Shown here: positions 20,135 to 29,269 of the stretch, one piece after another | How the letters are laid out: each line of letters opens with the position of its first letter | How positions within the stretch are numbered: position 1 is the stretch's first letter | Assembly: GCA_009693435.1 (NCBI GenBank) | Contig: SHXF01000032.1 | Location: 1-43,726 of the forward strand | DNA length: 43,726 nucleotides | Direction of reading: 5' to 3' | Origin: Betaproteobacteria bacterium | Lineage (GTDB): Bacteria > Pseudomonadota > Gammaproteobacteria > Burkholderiales > SG8-39 | The notes under the pieces: generated by a model | The model's database searches: none | What the model was told of the DNA's origin: nothing | What the model saw: the letters and a program-made list of their open reading frames with translations, nothing else | Position numbers and translations under genes: made by a program

Positions 20135-20758
20135 ATGAAGCGCTACCTCATCACGGGTCTGCTGATCTGGATCCCGCTGGTCATCACCATCTGGGTGCTG
20201 AAACTGGTGGTGGACACGCTCGACCAGTCGCTGCACCTGCTGCCGGAAGCGTTTCGCACCGAGGCCTGGCTGGGCATGCACGTGCCGGGCATGGGCGTCA
20301 TCATGACGCTCGTCATCGTGCTCGGGACCGGCATGTTCGCCGCCAATTTCATCGGCGCGAGGCTGGTGCTCTTCTGGCACGGCGTCCTGCATCGCATTCC
20401 GGTGGTGAGCTCGATCTACTCCAGCGTCAAGCAGGTGAGCGACACGCTGTTTTCCTCCAGCGGCCAGGCGTTCCGCAAGGCGGTGCTGGTGCGCTGGCCC
20501 CACCAGGGGATGTGGACCATCGCGTTTCTGACCGGCACCCCGGGGAGCGACGTCGCGGCGCACCTGGATGGCGAGCACCTGAGCGTGTACGTGCCGACCA
20601 CGCCGAATCCGACCGGCGGCTATTTCGTGATTGTGGCGCGCAGGGACGTGGTCGAACTCGACATGAGCGTCGATGCCGCGCTGAAATACGTCATCTCCAT
20701 GGGCGTGGTCGTCCATGAGCCGCGCGTGCTCGGCGGCAATGCCAGAAAAGCCGCCTAG
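20135..20758 (+). CDS. DUF502 family membrane protein
   Basis: A 207-residue protein with two N-terminal membrane helices (about 4-26 and 53-76) and a soluble C-terminal domain containing the family stretches [15 protein letters not shown] and [16 protein letters not shown]502 proteins are widespread inner-membrane proteins without a settled function. ATG 20135 was chosen because it starts exactly at the first helix. It lies between fmdB and aspS. Confidence 0.9.
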   Translation: MKRYLITGLLIWIPLVITIWVLKLVVDTLDQSLHLLPEAFRTEAWLGMHVPGMGVIMTLVIVLGTGMFAANFIGARLVLFWHGVLHRIPVVSSIYSSVKQVSDTLFSSSGQAFRKAVLVRWPHQGMWTIAFLTGTPGSDVAAHLDGEHLSVYVPTTPNPTGGYFVIVARRDVVELDMSVDAALKYVISMGVVVHEPRVLGGNARKAA

Positions 20759-20831
20759 GCCCCGGATTCGCCGCGCTTTACCTGACTGCCGCTGTCAACC
20801 ATTGCCGTCAACCTTTCAACTTCTCCGGACC

Positions 20832-22637
20832 ATGAGAACCATTTACTGCGGGCAATTAAGCACGGCCCACCTCGGCCAGACCGTCACCCTGTGCGGCTGG
20901 GCGCACCGTCGTCGCGACCATGGCGGCGTGATCTTCATCGACCTGCGCGACCGCGAAGGCCTCGCGCAGGTGGTCAGCGACCCGGACCGGGTGGAAACCT
21001 TTGCACGCGCCGAGCGCGTGCGCAATGAATTCGTGCTGAAGGTGAGCGGCCTGGTGCGGCGCCGGCCGGAAGGCACCATCAATCCGAACATTCCTTCGGG
21101 CGAAGTCGAAGTGCTCGCCCATGACATGGAGATACTGAACACCGCCCTTACCCCGCCGTTTCAGCTCGACGACGAGAACATCTCGGAAACCGTGCGCCTC
21201 ACGCACCGGGTGCTGGACCTGCGCCGGCCGCAGATGCAGAAGAACCTGATGCTGCGCTACAAGGTGGCGATGGCGGTGCGCAGGTACCTGGACGCGCAGG
21301 GCTTCATCGACATCGAGACGCCGATGCTGACCCGCTCCACGCCGGAGGGCGCGCGCGATTACCTGGTCCCCTCGCGCGTGCACAACGGGCAGTTTTTCGC
21401 GCTGCCGCAGTCGCCGCAACTGTTCAAGCAGATGCTGATGGTCTCGGGCTTCGACCGCTATTACCAGATCGTCAAGTGCTTCCGCGACGAAGACCTGCGC
21501 GCCGACCGCCAGCCGGAATTCACGCAGATCGACTGCGAGACGTCGTTTCTGGACGAGGTTGCCATCCGTGCCATTTTCGAAGGCATGATCCGTTCGGTGT
21601 TCAAGGAGGCGATAGGCGCATCGCTCCCCGATCCGCTGCCGGTGATGGCCTATGCCGATGCGATGCGCGATTACGGTTCGGACAAGCCGGACCTGCGCAT
21701 CGCGCTCAAATTCACCGAACTCACCGAGATCATGAAGACGGTGGACTTCAAGGTGTTTTCCGGCTCGGCCAACGCGCCGGGCGGCCGCGTGGCCGGCCTG
21801 CTGGTTCCCGGCGGGGGCGAACTGACGCGCGGCGAGATCGATGCCTGCACGGAATTTGTCGGCATCTACGGCGCGAAGGGCCTCGCCTACATCAAGTTCA
21901 ACGATCCGGCCAGGGGCCGGGAGGGCATGCAATCGCCCATCGTCAAGAACCTGTCCGACGCCGCGCTCGCCGCCATCGTCGAGCGTTCCGGGGCGAGGGC
22001 GGGGGACCTGATGTTCTTCGGCGCCGGCAGGGCCAAGGTCGTGAACGATGCGCTGGGCGCGTTGCGGGTGAAAATCGGCCACGACGAGTTCGGCAAGAAG
22101 CGCGGTTTCGCCAGCGAGGGCTGGAAGCCGCTCTGGGTGGTGGATTTCCCGATGTTCGAATACGACAACGAGGCGAAACGCTGGAACGCGATGCACCATC
22201 CGTTCACCGCGCCCAAGGACGGGCATGAAATCCACCTCGACATGAGCCAGCCCGGTGCCGACCCGGGCAAGGCGATCGCGAAGGCCTACGACCTGGTGCT
22301 GAACGGCTGGGAGCTGGGCGGCGGGTCGGTGCGGATTCACCGCGAAGAGGTGCAGTCGACGGTGTTCCGCGCGCTCGCCATCGGCGCGGAAGAAGCGCGC
22401 GAAAAATTCGGCTTCCTGCTGGACGCGCTCCAGTACGGCGCACCGCCCCATGGCGGCATCGCTTTCGGGCTGGACCGCATCGTCACCATGATGGCCGGGG
22501 CGGAGTCGATTCGCGACGTGATCGCGTTCCCCAAGACGCAACGCGCCCAGTGCCTGCTTACCCTGGCGCCCTCGCCGGTAGACGAGAAGCAGTTGCGCGA
22601 GCTGCACATCCGCCTGCGCAAAACCGAAGCGGCGTAG
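20832..22637 (+). CDS. aspS: aspartyl-tRNA synthetase, probably non-discriminating
   Basis: A 601-residue bacterial-type class II AspRS. Seen: an N-terminal anticodon-binding OB fold (about 1-105), motif 2 ([16 protein letters not shown]), the bacterial GAD insertion and motif 3 (GGIAFGLDR). ATG 20832 aligns with the E. coli start (MRTxYCGQL). Two specificity positions are informative: His30 in RRRDHGG (leucine in the E. coli enzyme) and Gly81. These are the residues known from non-discriminating bacterial AspRS, which also charge tRNA-Asn and depend on the amidotransferase GatCAB. That assignment is inferred from alignment by eye. Confidence 0.97.
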   Translation: MRTIYCGQLSTAHLGQTVTLCGWAHRRRDHGGVIFIDLRDREGLAQVVSDPDRVETFARAERVRNEFVLKVSGLVRRRPEGTINPNIPSGEVEVLAHDMEILNTALTPPFQLDDENISETVRLTHRVLDLRRPQMQKNLMLRYKVAMAVRRYLDAQGFIDIETPMLTRSTPEGARDYLVPSRVHNGQFFALPQSPQLFKQMLMVSGFDRYYQIVKCFRDEDLRADRQPEFTQIDCETSFLDEVAIRAIFEGMIRSVFKEAIGASLPDPLPVMAYADAMRDYGSDKPDLRIALKFTELTEIMKTVDFKVFSGSANAPGGRVAGLLVPGGGELTRGEIDACTEFVGIYGAKGLAYIKFNDPARGREGMQSPIVKNLSDAALAAIVERSGARAGDLMFFGAGRAKVVNDALGALRVKIGHDEFGKKRGFASEGWKPLWVVDFPMFEYDNEAKRWNAMHHPFTAPKDGHEIHLDMSQPGADPGKAIAKAYDLVLNGWELGGGSVRIHREEVQSTVFRALAIGAEEAREKFGFLLDALQYGAPPHGGIAFGLDRIVTMMAGAESIRDVIAFPKTQRAQCLLTLAPSPVDEKQLRELHIRLRKTEAA

Positions 22638-22660
22638 CGCAAAGAATTGCGGAGCCCGGC

Positions 22661-23086
22661 ATGGCGGCATTGCGGACCTTGTTCCAGACCCTTGTACTCG
22701 CGCTGTTCACACTGCTGATCGCATCGGGCGCGGCCGATGCTCGCGACGCCGCGATTGTCCCTGCCGCCAAGGCGCAGCAGGAGACGCAGCGGGAGACGCA
22801 GCGGGAGACTAAGCGGGAAATAGAATCCGCCGCACTTCCCCGCGAGGCGCGCGAGGTCCTGTCCCTGATTCGCGCGGGCGGTCCGTTTCCCTACCGGCAG
22901 GACGGTTCGGTCTTCGGCAACCGGGAGAAGCAGCTGCCGACAAAGCAGCGCGGTTACTATCTCGAATACACGGTGCGCACGCCGGGGAGCCGCGACCGCG
23001 GCGCGCGGCGCATCGTGGCCGGCCGGGACGGCGAGTTCTATTACAGCGATGACCACTACCAGAGCTTCCGGCGGATCAGGGGATAA
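22661..23086 (+). CDS. secreted barnase-like guanyl-specific ribonuclease
   Basis: A 141-residue protein with a Sec signal peptide (about 1-27), a short linker with a tripled QRET/KRE repeat (about 41-53), and a ribonuclease N1/T1/barnase-type domain (about 60-141). The catalytic set is in place: Glu102 in LEYTV, Arg116 or Arg117 in GARRIV and His132 in SDDHYQSF. The enzyme should cleave RNA outside the cytoplasm. It starts 23 bp after aspS and is followed 65 bp later by its likely inhibitor, a barstar. It sits inside an otherwise conserved aspS - nudB block. Confidence 0.88.
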   Translation: MAALRTLFQTLVLALFTLLIASGAADARDAAIVPAAKAQQETQRETQRETKREIESAALPREAREVLSLIRAGGPFPYRQDGSVFGNREKQLPTKQRGYYLEYTVRTPGSRDRGARRIVAGRDGEFYYSDDHYQSFRRIRG

Positions 23087-23151
23087 GCGTCCGGCGGCAT
23101 GAGAGGGAAGACGATGCGAGAGGATGGCAGCGGTTTCTTGGCAGACGGAAC

Positions 23152-23670
23152 ATGAGCGCTCTTTCCGCCCTGCTTGCGGATCCGGCCCGTGCCGGGGTGT
23201 TCCAGCTGGCGCACGAGGCGCGCGATGTCGCGCGCGCTTGCGGGGAAGCGCGGCTCGCCTGCTTCATCGTCGACATCGGCCATGCGCATGACAAGGCCGA
23301 CTTCCTGAAGAAAATGGCGCAGGCGCTGCGATTCCCCGACTGGTTCGGCAACAACTGGGATGCGCTGGCCGATTGCCTGAAAGATCTGTCCTGGCTGGAG
23401 GACAGCGCCGCGGCTGCCGCAGGGGCAGCTACAGGGACAGCTTCAGGGACAGCTACAGGGTTCTCCACTCTGGCACTTGTCAAGGGCTACGTGCTGGTGC
23501 TGGAGAAGAGCAAGCATTTCGGCGCCGCGCATCGCCACGAATTCGACGAGGCCATGGACCTGCTCGGCGAAGTTGCAGATTACTGGCGTATCGGAGGCAC
23601 GCCCTTCTGGACTCTGATCGGCGGCCCGGAAGGCTGGAGTTCGGGCTGGCCGGCAATGCCGGCAGCGTGA
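23152..23670 (+). CDS. barstar-family ribonuclease inhibitor with low-complexity insertion
   Basis: A 172-residue cytoplasmic protein, against about 90 in classical barstar. The core is clear: a beta strand LACFIVDIG, the helix DKADFLKKMAQALRFP and the signature FPDWFGNNWDALADCLKDLSW (about 61-81), then the closing strand YVLVLEKS. Between them, residues 85-104 form an Ala/Gly/Thr/Ser-rich stretch coded by a degenerate repeat of about 12 bp. It should neutralise the secreted RNase coded just upstream. No signal peptide, as expected for an immunity protein guarding the cytoplasm. Confidence 0.88.
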   Translation: MSALSALLADPARAGVFQLAHEARDVARACGEARLACFIVDIGHAHDKADFLKKMAQALRFPDWFGNNWDALADCLKDLSWLEDSAAAAAGAATGTASGTATGFSTLALVKGYVLVLEKSKHFGAAHRHEFDEAMDLLGEVADYWRIGGTPFWTLIGGPEGWSSGWPAMPAA

Positions 23671-23805
23671 TCAGGGGCCGCCTTGCCACAGGAAAATATA
23701 TCAAGAACGGTACGTATACTGTCCGCCAGTTACCATGGATAGGGAACTTGTATTGAATAATCTCGTGAATTATCGGATTTTTCATGCGCTGCCTGTTTCT
23801 CCGGG

Positions 23806-24297
23806 ATGCGGTCGCGCCGCCGCGTGAGCGAACCGCTGTCCATGGTGCGCTACAAGATTCCCCGCTCGGTGCTGGTGGTCATACACACGCCTGATTTACG
23901 CGTGCTGATGATGGAGCGGACCAGCTGGCCGGGCTTCTGGCAATCGGTGACGGGCAGCGTCGACCACGAAAACGAACCGCTGCCGGAAACGGCCGCGCGG
24001 GAAGTCCGCGAGGAAACGGGAATCGACGTGACGCGCCACCGGCTGCTCGACTGGGGCATCGAAAACCATTTCGAAATATTCCGCCGCCATCAATCCCGCT
24101 TTGCGCCCGGTGTGACGCACAATCTCGAACACGTCTTCGGCCTGACTGTGCCCGAGGGAACGCCGGTTACGCTCGACCCTGCGGAGCATCTGCGCATGGA
24201 GTGGCTGCCCTGGCGCGAGGCGGCCGAGCGCACCATTTCATGGAGCAACCGCGACGCGATCCTGCTCCTTTCCGAGAAACCCGGCATTCCGGTTTGA
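23806..24297 (+). CDS. nudB: dihydroneopterin triphosphate diphosphatase (Nudix)
   Basis: A 163-residue Nudix hydrolase resembling NudB of folate synthesis, which removes pyrophosphate from dihydroneopterin triphosphate. Seen: RSVLVVIHT opening, FWQSVTGSVD, and the Nudix box with REVREETG; its first half is one residue longer than the textbook spacing. Three in-frame starts are possible: ATG 23806, GTG 23824 and ATG 23842; the last gives the length usual for NudB. It stands between aspS (with the RNase/barstar pair inserted) and the EEP gene, the usual betaproteobacterial context. Confidence 0.88.
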   Translation: MRSRRRVSEPLSMVRYKIPRSVLVVIHTPDLRVLMMERTSWPGFWQSVTGSVDHENEPLPETAAREVREETGIDVTRHRLLDWGIENHFEIFRRHQSRFAPGVTHNLEHVFGLTVPEGTPVTLDPAEHLRMEWLPWREAAERTISWSNRDAILLLSEKPGIPV

Positions 24298-24357
24298 TCG
24301 CCCCGGCCGACGCCCTGTTTGGTAGTCCTGACCTGATCGAACGATGTTTGCTTTCCC

Positions 24358-25104
24358 ATGACCCTTCACATCGCCACCCACAACATCCATAAGGGCTTGT
24401 CGCATTTCAACCGGCGCATGATGGTGCATGAGCTGCGGGACAGCCTGCGTGCGCTCAAAGCCGACATCGTGTTTCTTCAGGAGGTGCAGGGCCATCACGG
24501 CCAGCGCGCCGTGCGCTATGAAAACTGGCCCAGTGCGCCGCAATACGAATTCCTCGCCCATGAGGTGTGGAAGGATTTTGCCTACGGTCGGAACGCGGTC
24601 TACGACCACGGTCATCACGGCAACGCGATACTCAGCCGTTATCCGATCATCAGCACAGACAACCAGGACGTATCCACGCACAATTACGAAAGCCGCGGCC
24701 TGCTCCATTGCGAGATTCGGGTTCCCGGCTGGAGCGAAGTGCTGCACTGCCTGTGTGTGCACCTCGCCCTGCACGAACGCGGCAGACGGATCCAGGTCGG
24801 CGCGCTGATTGAACGCATCCATCGGCTGGTGCCGCCGAACGCGCCGCTGCTGGTTGCCGGCGATTTCAACGACTGGCGCAATCTGGCGGAGAAGCGCCTC
24901 GCCAATGAACTGGGCATGGTGGAGGCTTTTCGCAATCATAGCGGCCTGCCCGCGCGCAGTTTCCCGTGCGCCCTCCCGATGCTTCGGCTGGACCGCATCT
25001 ATCTGCGCGGCTTCACCGTGCGCCGTACCGAAATACACAAAGGCGGCGCCTGGGCACGGCTCTCGGATCATGCCGCGCTATCGGCCCATCTGGTGCCGGT
25101 GTGA
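24358..25104 (+). CDS. endonuclease/exonuclease/phosphatase family hydrolase
   Basis: A 248-residue EEP-fold phosphohydrolase (DNase I-like). Catalytic motifs are in order: THNIHKG, the metal-binding glutamate of LQEVQG, HGNAILSRYP, GDFNDWR and the final SDHAAL histidine. No signal peptide. The gene regularly precedes clsB in Betaproteobacteria and is 40 bp away from it here, so a lipid-related phosphodiesterase role is possible, though the substrate is not known from the sequence. Confidence 0.9.
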   Translation: MTLHIATHNIHKGLSHFNRRMMVHELRDSLRALKADIVFLQEVQGHHGQRAVRYENWPSAPQYEFLAHEVWKDFAYGRNAVYDHGHHGNAILSRYPIISTDNQDVSTHNYESRGLLHCEIRVPGWSEVLHCLCVHLALHERGRRIQVGALIERIHRLVPPNAPLLVAGDFNDWRNLAEKRLANELGMVEAFRNHSGLPARSFPCALPMLRLDRIYLRGFTVRRTEIHKGGAWARLSDHAALSAHLVPV

Positions 25105-25144
25105 ACGGGCGGGCGATGCCGCGAGTCGCCGAAGCCATGGCCGG

Positions 25145-26302
25145 ATGAGACTCCAGTACCTGGATGGCAACCGGCTGACGTTGCTCTGTTCGGGCGCGGA
25201 ATATTTTCCGGCACTGGAGGAGGCGATCCGCGAGGCGCGGCGCGAGTTGTATCTGGAAACCTACATCTTCCAGGACGATGCGGTCGGGCAGCGCATTACG
25301 GACGCGCTGTGCGACGCCGGCCGGCGCGGGGTGAAGGTGCACGTTCTGGTCGATGGCTTCGGCTCGCAGGATCTGCCTCTGGCGATCCGCAAACGCCTGC
25401 TCGATGCCCAGGTGCAGTTGTCGATATTCCGCCCGAATATCTCGCCCTTCAGCTTGCGGCGCCACCGGCTGCGACGCATGCATCGCAAACTCGCCGCAAT
25501 CGACGGCAGGGTGGCATTCATCGGCGGCATCAACATCATCGACGACTACGAGGTGCCGGGCGAGGGACCGCCGCGCTTCGATTACGCGGTGCGGATCGAA
25601 GGGCCGTTGCTGCGGCCGGTGCAGCGCGAAATGGATCGGCTGTGGAATACGCTGGCGTGGCTCAGCCGGGGCAAGCGGCCGCGCGAACCCGCGGCGCCGG
25701 TGGATGATGCGGTGAAGGGCGGGGAGCGCGCGGCGCTGGTGGTGCGCGATAACTATCGTCATCGCAGGGACATCGAGCACGCCTATCTGGGCGCCATCTA
25801 TGCGGCGAAGGAAGACATCGTCATCGCCAATGCCTATTTCTTTCCCGGCCGCCGCCTTCGCCAGGCGCTCGTCCGCGCCGCGGCGCGCGGTGTGCGCGTG
25901 ACCCTGCTGCTGCAGGGACGGGTCGAATACCTGCTGCAGCACTACGCATCGCGCGCCCTCTACGGCACGTTGCTGGAGGCGGGCATTGTCATCCACGAAT
26001 ATCACCAGAGCTTCCTGCACGCCAAGGTGGCCGTGTTCGACGGCCGACTGGCCACGGTGGGCTCCTCCAACATCGATCCGTTCAGCCTGCTGCTCGCGCG
26101 CGAGGCTAATGTCTTCGTCGACGACGCCGGCTTCGCCGGGAAACTGCGCGACAGCCTGCATCAAGCGATGCAGGGAGGCGCACAGGTGGTGCTGCGCACC
26201 CAATGGGCTGCGCAACCACCGTGGCGCCGCCTGCCGAGCTGGATCGCCTATGGCGTCGTGCGTTTTCTGATGGGCATGGTGAGGTACGGGGGGAGTCTCT
26301 GA
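25145..26302 (+). CDS. clsB: cardiolipin synthase B
   Basis: A 385-residue phospholipase D superfamily enzyme with two HKD motifs: His113-Lys115-Asp120 (MHRKLAAID) and His292-Lys294-Asp299 (LHAKVAVFD). It lacks N-terminal membrane helices, as ClsB does, and the C-terminus has a hydrophobic segment (WIAYGVVRFLMGMV). It makes cardiolipin from phosphatidylglycerol at the inner membrane. ATG 25145 was chosen from the family N-terminus; the frame is open further upstream. It is the last gene of the conserved block before the accessory islet. Confidence 0.92.
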   Translation: MRLQYLDGNRLTLLCSGAEYFPALEEAIREARRELYLETYIFQDDAVGQRITDALCDAGRRGVKVHVLVDGFGSQDLPLAIRKRLLDAQVQLSIFRPNISPFSLRRHRLRRMHRKLAAIDGRVAFIGGINIIDDYEVPGEGPPRFDYAVRIEGPLLRPVQREMDRLWNTLAWLSRGKRPREPAAPVDDAVKGGERAALVVRDNYRHRRDIEHAYLGAIYAAKEDIVIANAYFFPGRRLRQALVRAAARGVRVTLLLQGRVEYLLQHYASRALYGTLLEAGIVIHEYHQSFLHAKVAVFDGRLATVGSSNIDPFSLLLAREANVFVDDAGFAGKLRDSLHQAMQGGAQVVLRTQWAAQPPWRRLPSWIAYGVVRFLMGMVRYGGSL

Positions 26303-26388
26303 CAGTGCACGACCCTCGCGGGGATGAGGGAAATTGATCTCCCTTCTACCTCGGGGAGAAGCACGCCATCGAAGAAGCGATCGATGTG

Positions 26389-26509
26389 CTCCCTTCTCCC
26401 CCCGGGAGAAACTGCGGTCTTCTCCCTTCTCCCCCCGGGAGAAACTGCGGTCTTCTCCCTTCTCCCCCCGGGAAAAACTGCGGCCTTCTCCCTTCTCCCC
26501 CCGGGAGAA
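26389..26509 (+). repeat. 33-bp tandem repeat, palindromic core
   Basis: Units start at 26389, 26422, 26455 and 26488; the first three are complete and nearly identical and the fourth runs into a longer repeat. Each contains the inverted repeat TTCTCC-CCCC-GGGAGAA, able to form a hairpin. No spacers of independent sequence exist, so this is not a CRISPR array. Confidence 0.9.
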
Positions 26510-26818
26510 GGGCCGGGGATGAGGGAAGATTCGCAACGCTGTGCCGGATCTCCCCTCACCCTCGATCCCTCTCCCGGCGGGAGAGGGAAGCAGGGCCGAT
26601 CTCCCGGGGGCAGACGCCGGCCTTCTCCCTTCTCCCCCCGGGAGAAGGGCCGGGGATGAGGGAAGATTCGCGACACCGTGCCGAATCTCCCCTCACCCTC
26701 GATCCCTCTCCCGGGGGAGAGGGAAGCAGGGCAGATCTCCCGGGGGTAGACGCCGGCCTTCTCCCTTCTCCCCCCGGGAGAAGGGCCGGGGATGAGGGGA
26801 ATTTCACGACGTCGTGCC
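26488..26818 (+). repeat. 137-bp tandem repeat of palindromic intergenic elements
   Basis: Copy A 26488-26624 (137 bp), copy B 26625-26760 (136 bp) and a partial copy C from 26761 to about 26818, where it stops at a RAYT gene remnant. Each copy holds two hairpin-forming palindromes, TTCTCC..GGGAGAA and CCCTCTCC..GGAGAGGG. This type of GC-rich dispersed palindromic element is known from many proteobacterial intergenic regions. A lone, decayed copy lies at 32821-32935. Confidence 0.88.
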
Positions 26819-26819
26819 G

Positions 26820-26955
26820 CAGCTTCGAGCAGGCGCAGCCAATGCCGATAGAACAGGTAATCGGCTTCGGCGAAGAAGCACGGCGAGCGATCGTTGCCAC
26901 GCTGCACGACGTGCAGCGGCACACCGCACAGTTGCAGGCGCGGCCGGCGAGGTAT
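26820..26955 (-). pseudogene. 5' fragment of a RAYT (IS200-like, REP-associated) transposase
   Basis: About 45 codons matching the N-terminus of RAYT proteins (PRRPRLQLCGVPLHVVQRGND...FYRHWLRLLEAA). The initiator position is ATA (26955-26953) where the sister copy has ATG, and homology stops at about 26820, exactly where the palindromic repeat array begins. The 5' flank (26956-27053) is shared with the copy near 31.2 kb, including the GGGCAACCTGACCCC end sequence. Not functional. Confidence 0.85.
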
Positions 26956-27146
26956 GACGCCTCCCCAGAGTGAAGTGCCTAGCTAAAAAGCGCATGCGAT
27001 GTGTGATTGACGGTGCACGGAAAACAATGGGCAAGTTAGGGCAACCTGACCCCTTCTGTCCCCTTTTCTGATTGCAAGCGTCATCTTTCTCTCCCTGTTC
27101 CGTCGTATGGCTGTTCTAAACGCGGCGTTCCGGTGTTTCGGACCTA

Positions 27147-28325
27147 TTAGTACGGTGGATTTACGTTATCAAAGTCATCAGGATGCTTTTTCGAGCCCAA
27201 GTCCTTACATAGTTTCGCTAGACCGCCAAGTCTAAGCAGATGGATGCGTCTCCAACTAACATCATCCAGCGAGGTAAGTAAGTAGGTACAAGACCCCAAC
27301 TTCGCTATTCCAAATGGAAGAAAATCGGGATACTCGTCTGCGCCTGTTCCCCCTGACACTCCGCCGAGATATATTTCCGCTCCGCGCCCGAACAAAACGC
27401 GAAGTACATTCCAGTTGTTTTTGTCTGGCACTTGCATACCAAGAACAAGGTCTTCACGCCCGTCCCCGTCAAAATCACCCCAAATCAAGGGTGCAATTAC
27501 CGTGGCGACCTCGGACCTAAATGGTCTGCTTCGTGTACCGTATTCGTATTTCTCCTCAATCCTCTTCACCATCCTGCGTGGTTCGACCGAGTCACACCCG
27601 GCAGCAAGGAGCCGGGCCAGATCAGCTCGAGCTCCTTTGACGCGAATGACGATCTTTTCCAGGATGCTTCGATCGGCTGCCATCAGGAAAAAATAGTGGC
27701 GCGGCTCAATCCGAGGGCACGTCCCACTGATGCTTGCGACCGGCGAATCCTGCGCCCAGGGCGCTCTCTCGACCGCGAGAATGGTCGCTTCTCCTGGATC
27801 AACAAAATCTGGTCCAATGATCGCTGAATGGTAGGTCTCCCCGCCAGAAAAGCGAATTGGGCCTAGCTTCAACTCAAGTCCACCGTTGCTCAAGGCATGG
27901 ACCAACCGGCCGTCGAGCGCGAATTCCTTGGTCAGGCAGTAATTGCCAATTACCGTACCTACTCCCTTGCGAAGTCTGCTGGCGGGTATGGGATAGCCCC
28001 TTTTCCAATGTCCTTCAAATATCCAACCCCTTCTTTTAAGTTGCGTCTTAAGAATCTTTTCAACGTATCCGCGGCAATAGTCGAAAAGAAAGACCACATT
28101 GGTGCCATCCGTAAGAAACAAAGGTTCAATGCGAGCTTGCCCTTCAGTCTTTAACTCCGGGGCCTGTACGGTCGCAAGATAAACAAGATCGTATTGAGCA
28201 CGAGGCGCGCCGGTCGCGTTGTTTGCTCCCGCAGTCAGCACCACCACAATAGTCAGTGCCCCAACGATGTCCGCTCTAAAGTTGCTCAGCAGAACCGAAT
28301 CGGGCAGAGGCAAGTTGAATTTCAC
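27147..28325 (-). CDS. unknown exported protein with FG-GAP-like calcium motif
   Basis: A 392-residue protein I do not recognise. Seen: an N-terminal hydrophobic segment (about 20-38, IVGALTIVVVLTAGA) followed by a plausible signal cleavage site, several cysteines, and one WGDFDGDGREDLVLG motif (about residues 285-300) typical of FG-GAP/VCBS calcium-binding loops. The start is GTG at 28325, overlapping the stop codon of the broken lipase gene in a GTGA junction, so it was once translated together with it. Base composition is clearly more AT-rich than that of the flanking chromosomal genes. A role as partner or protector of the lipase is only an idea. Confidence 0.7.
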   Translation of the reverse strand: MKFNLPLPDSVLLSNFRADIVGALTIVVVLTAGANNATGAPRAQYDLVYLATVQAPELKTEGQARIEPLFLTDGTNVVFLFDYCRGYVEKILKTQLKRRGWIFEGHWKRGYPIPASRLRKGVGTVIGNYCLTKEFALDGRLVHALSNGGLELKLGPIRFSGGETYHSAIIGPDFVDPGEATILAVERAPWAQDSPVASISGTCPRIEPRHYFFLMAADRSILEKIVIRVKGARADLARLLAAGCDSVEPRRMVKRIEEKYEYGTRSRPFRSEVATVIAPLIWGDFDGDGREDLVLGMQVPDKNNWNVLRVLFGRGAEIYLGGVSGGTGADEYPDFLPFGIAKLGSCTYLLTSLDDVSWRRIHLLRLGGLAKLCKDLGSKKHPDDFDNVNPPY

Positions 28326-29269
28326 GAAAGCATCACCTTTTCATCATTGATCGATCGCAAACTACGCGTCGCACCATCGGCAGCAAGCAGGCTCCACTGC
28401 GCCGTGCCGCCGAAGTAGTCCGCAATCCAACCCCAGCAGTGTCTCGGCGTAGTCGGTGCCCGCGAGTGTGTCGTTTTGTTCGGTGCCGGTGATGGGGGCG
28501 ACCGGGAGGGCATCGAGATCGGTTTGGGTCATCACCGCGCCATTGGCAAAGGCGATGGCCTCGATGCGGTTCCCGATGCCGGCGTATTGACCGACCACGG
28601 TGACGGTGTCGTCCGTGCCGTAGGCGATATCCAGATCGCCGCTCACGTGTCGGGTGAATGTTGACCTATGAACGACGGCTCCTCGATCTCGATTGGAGGT
28701 TGTGCTATGCCAATTGGGTCGCCGCCGAGCGTATGCACCTGATCGGTCGATGCCCAGTAAAACTATTGTTTTTGTGGATCGTATGTTGAAGGAACGCCTT
28801 GCAATTTTTGCAGCGTCGGTACTATCAATCCTATCTTCGGTGCATCAAACGCAACCGCCTCTATTCCCGTTACGACAGACATCATCGCGGCCAAACCTCC
28901 ACCCAGGGAATGACCGGTCAAGACATAATTGGAATCGGATAAATTCTCGTCGACTAAAGCACGTTTGACGTCCCTTAGAAACGATGCTGAATGAGCGAAC
29001 TGCGCCGGGACTGTTCCAGTTGCAAATGACACATTGCTTTGCAACCAATCCGGAATGTCGTCGCTGCCGCGGAACGCAACAACGACTTGCCTCGCCGAAC
29101 TCGAACTGTTGTAAAAAGCACTGGCATAAAATCCATTCTCTGTAATCGGCTCGGCAACGACACGCACATATCCCGATGGCAGTTTTGCGGGATAGGATTT
29201 CTTGTCCTTCGTATCCTTGTAAACAAAATCACTGAACGCTGCCAATCCTGCCGTGTTTAATGTACTCAT
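28322..29269 (-). pseudogene. broken class-3 lipase with RTX-type C-terminus
   Basis: The 168 codons from ATG 29269 form a Lipase_3 domain: AFRGSDDIPDW strand and nucleophile elbow GHSLGGGLAAM. An in-frame TAG at 28765-28763 ends it, yet the same frame continues with 39 sensible codons (FYWASTDQVHTLGG...FIGQHSPDT) that hold a likely catalytic histidine. After a frame change near 28645 comes an RTX-protein segment (DIAYGTDDTVTVVGQYAG...GTEQNDTLAGTDYAETLLG), and after another near 28450 a last piece ending at 28322. Most of the RTX repeat region is missing. The intact ancestor would have been a type-I-secreted lipase. Its start overlaps the upstream gene by ATGA and its end overlaps the downstream gene by GTGA. 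Confidence 0.85.

Noticed and set aside
20856..22670. Minus-strand open frame of about 600 codons opposite aspS.
   Set aside because: Shadow of a fully recognisable aspS.
26389..26818. Regular short repeats resembling a CRISPR array.
   Set aside because: Repeats adjoin without unique spacers, units are palindromic and of two nested lengths, and no cas gene is near.
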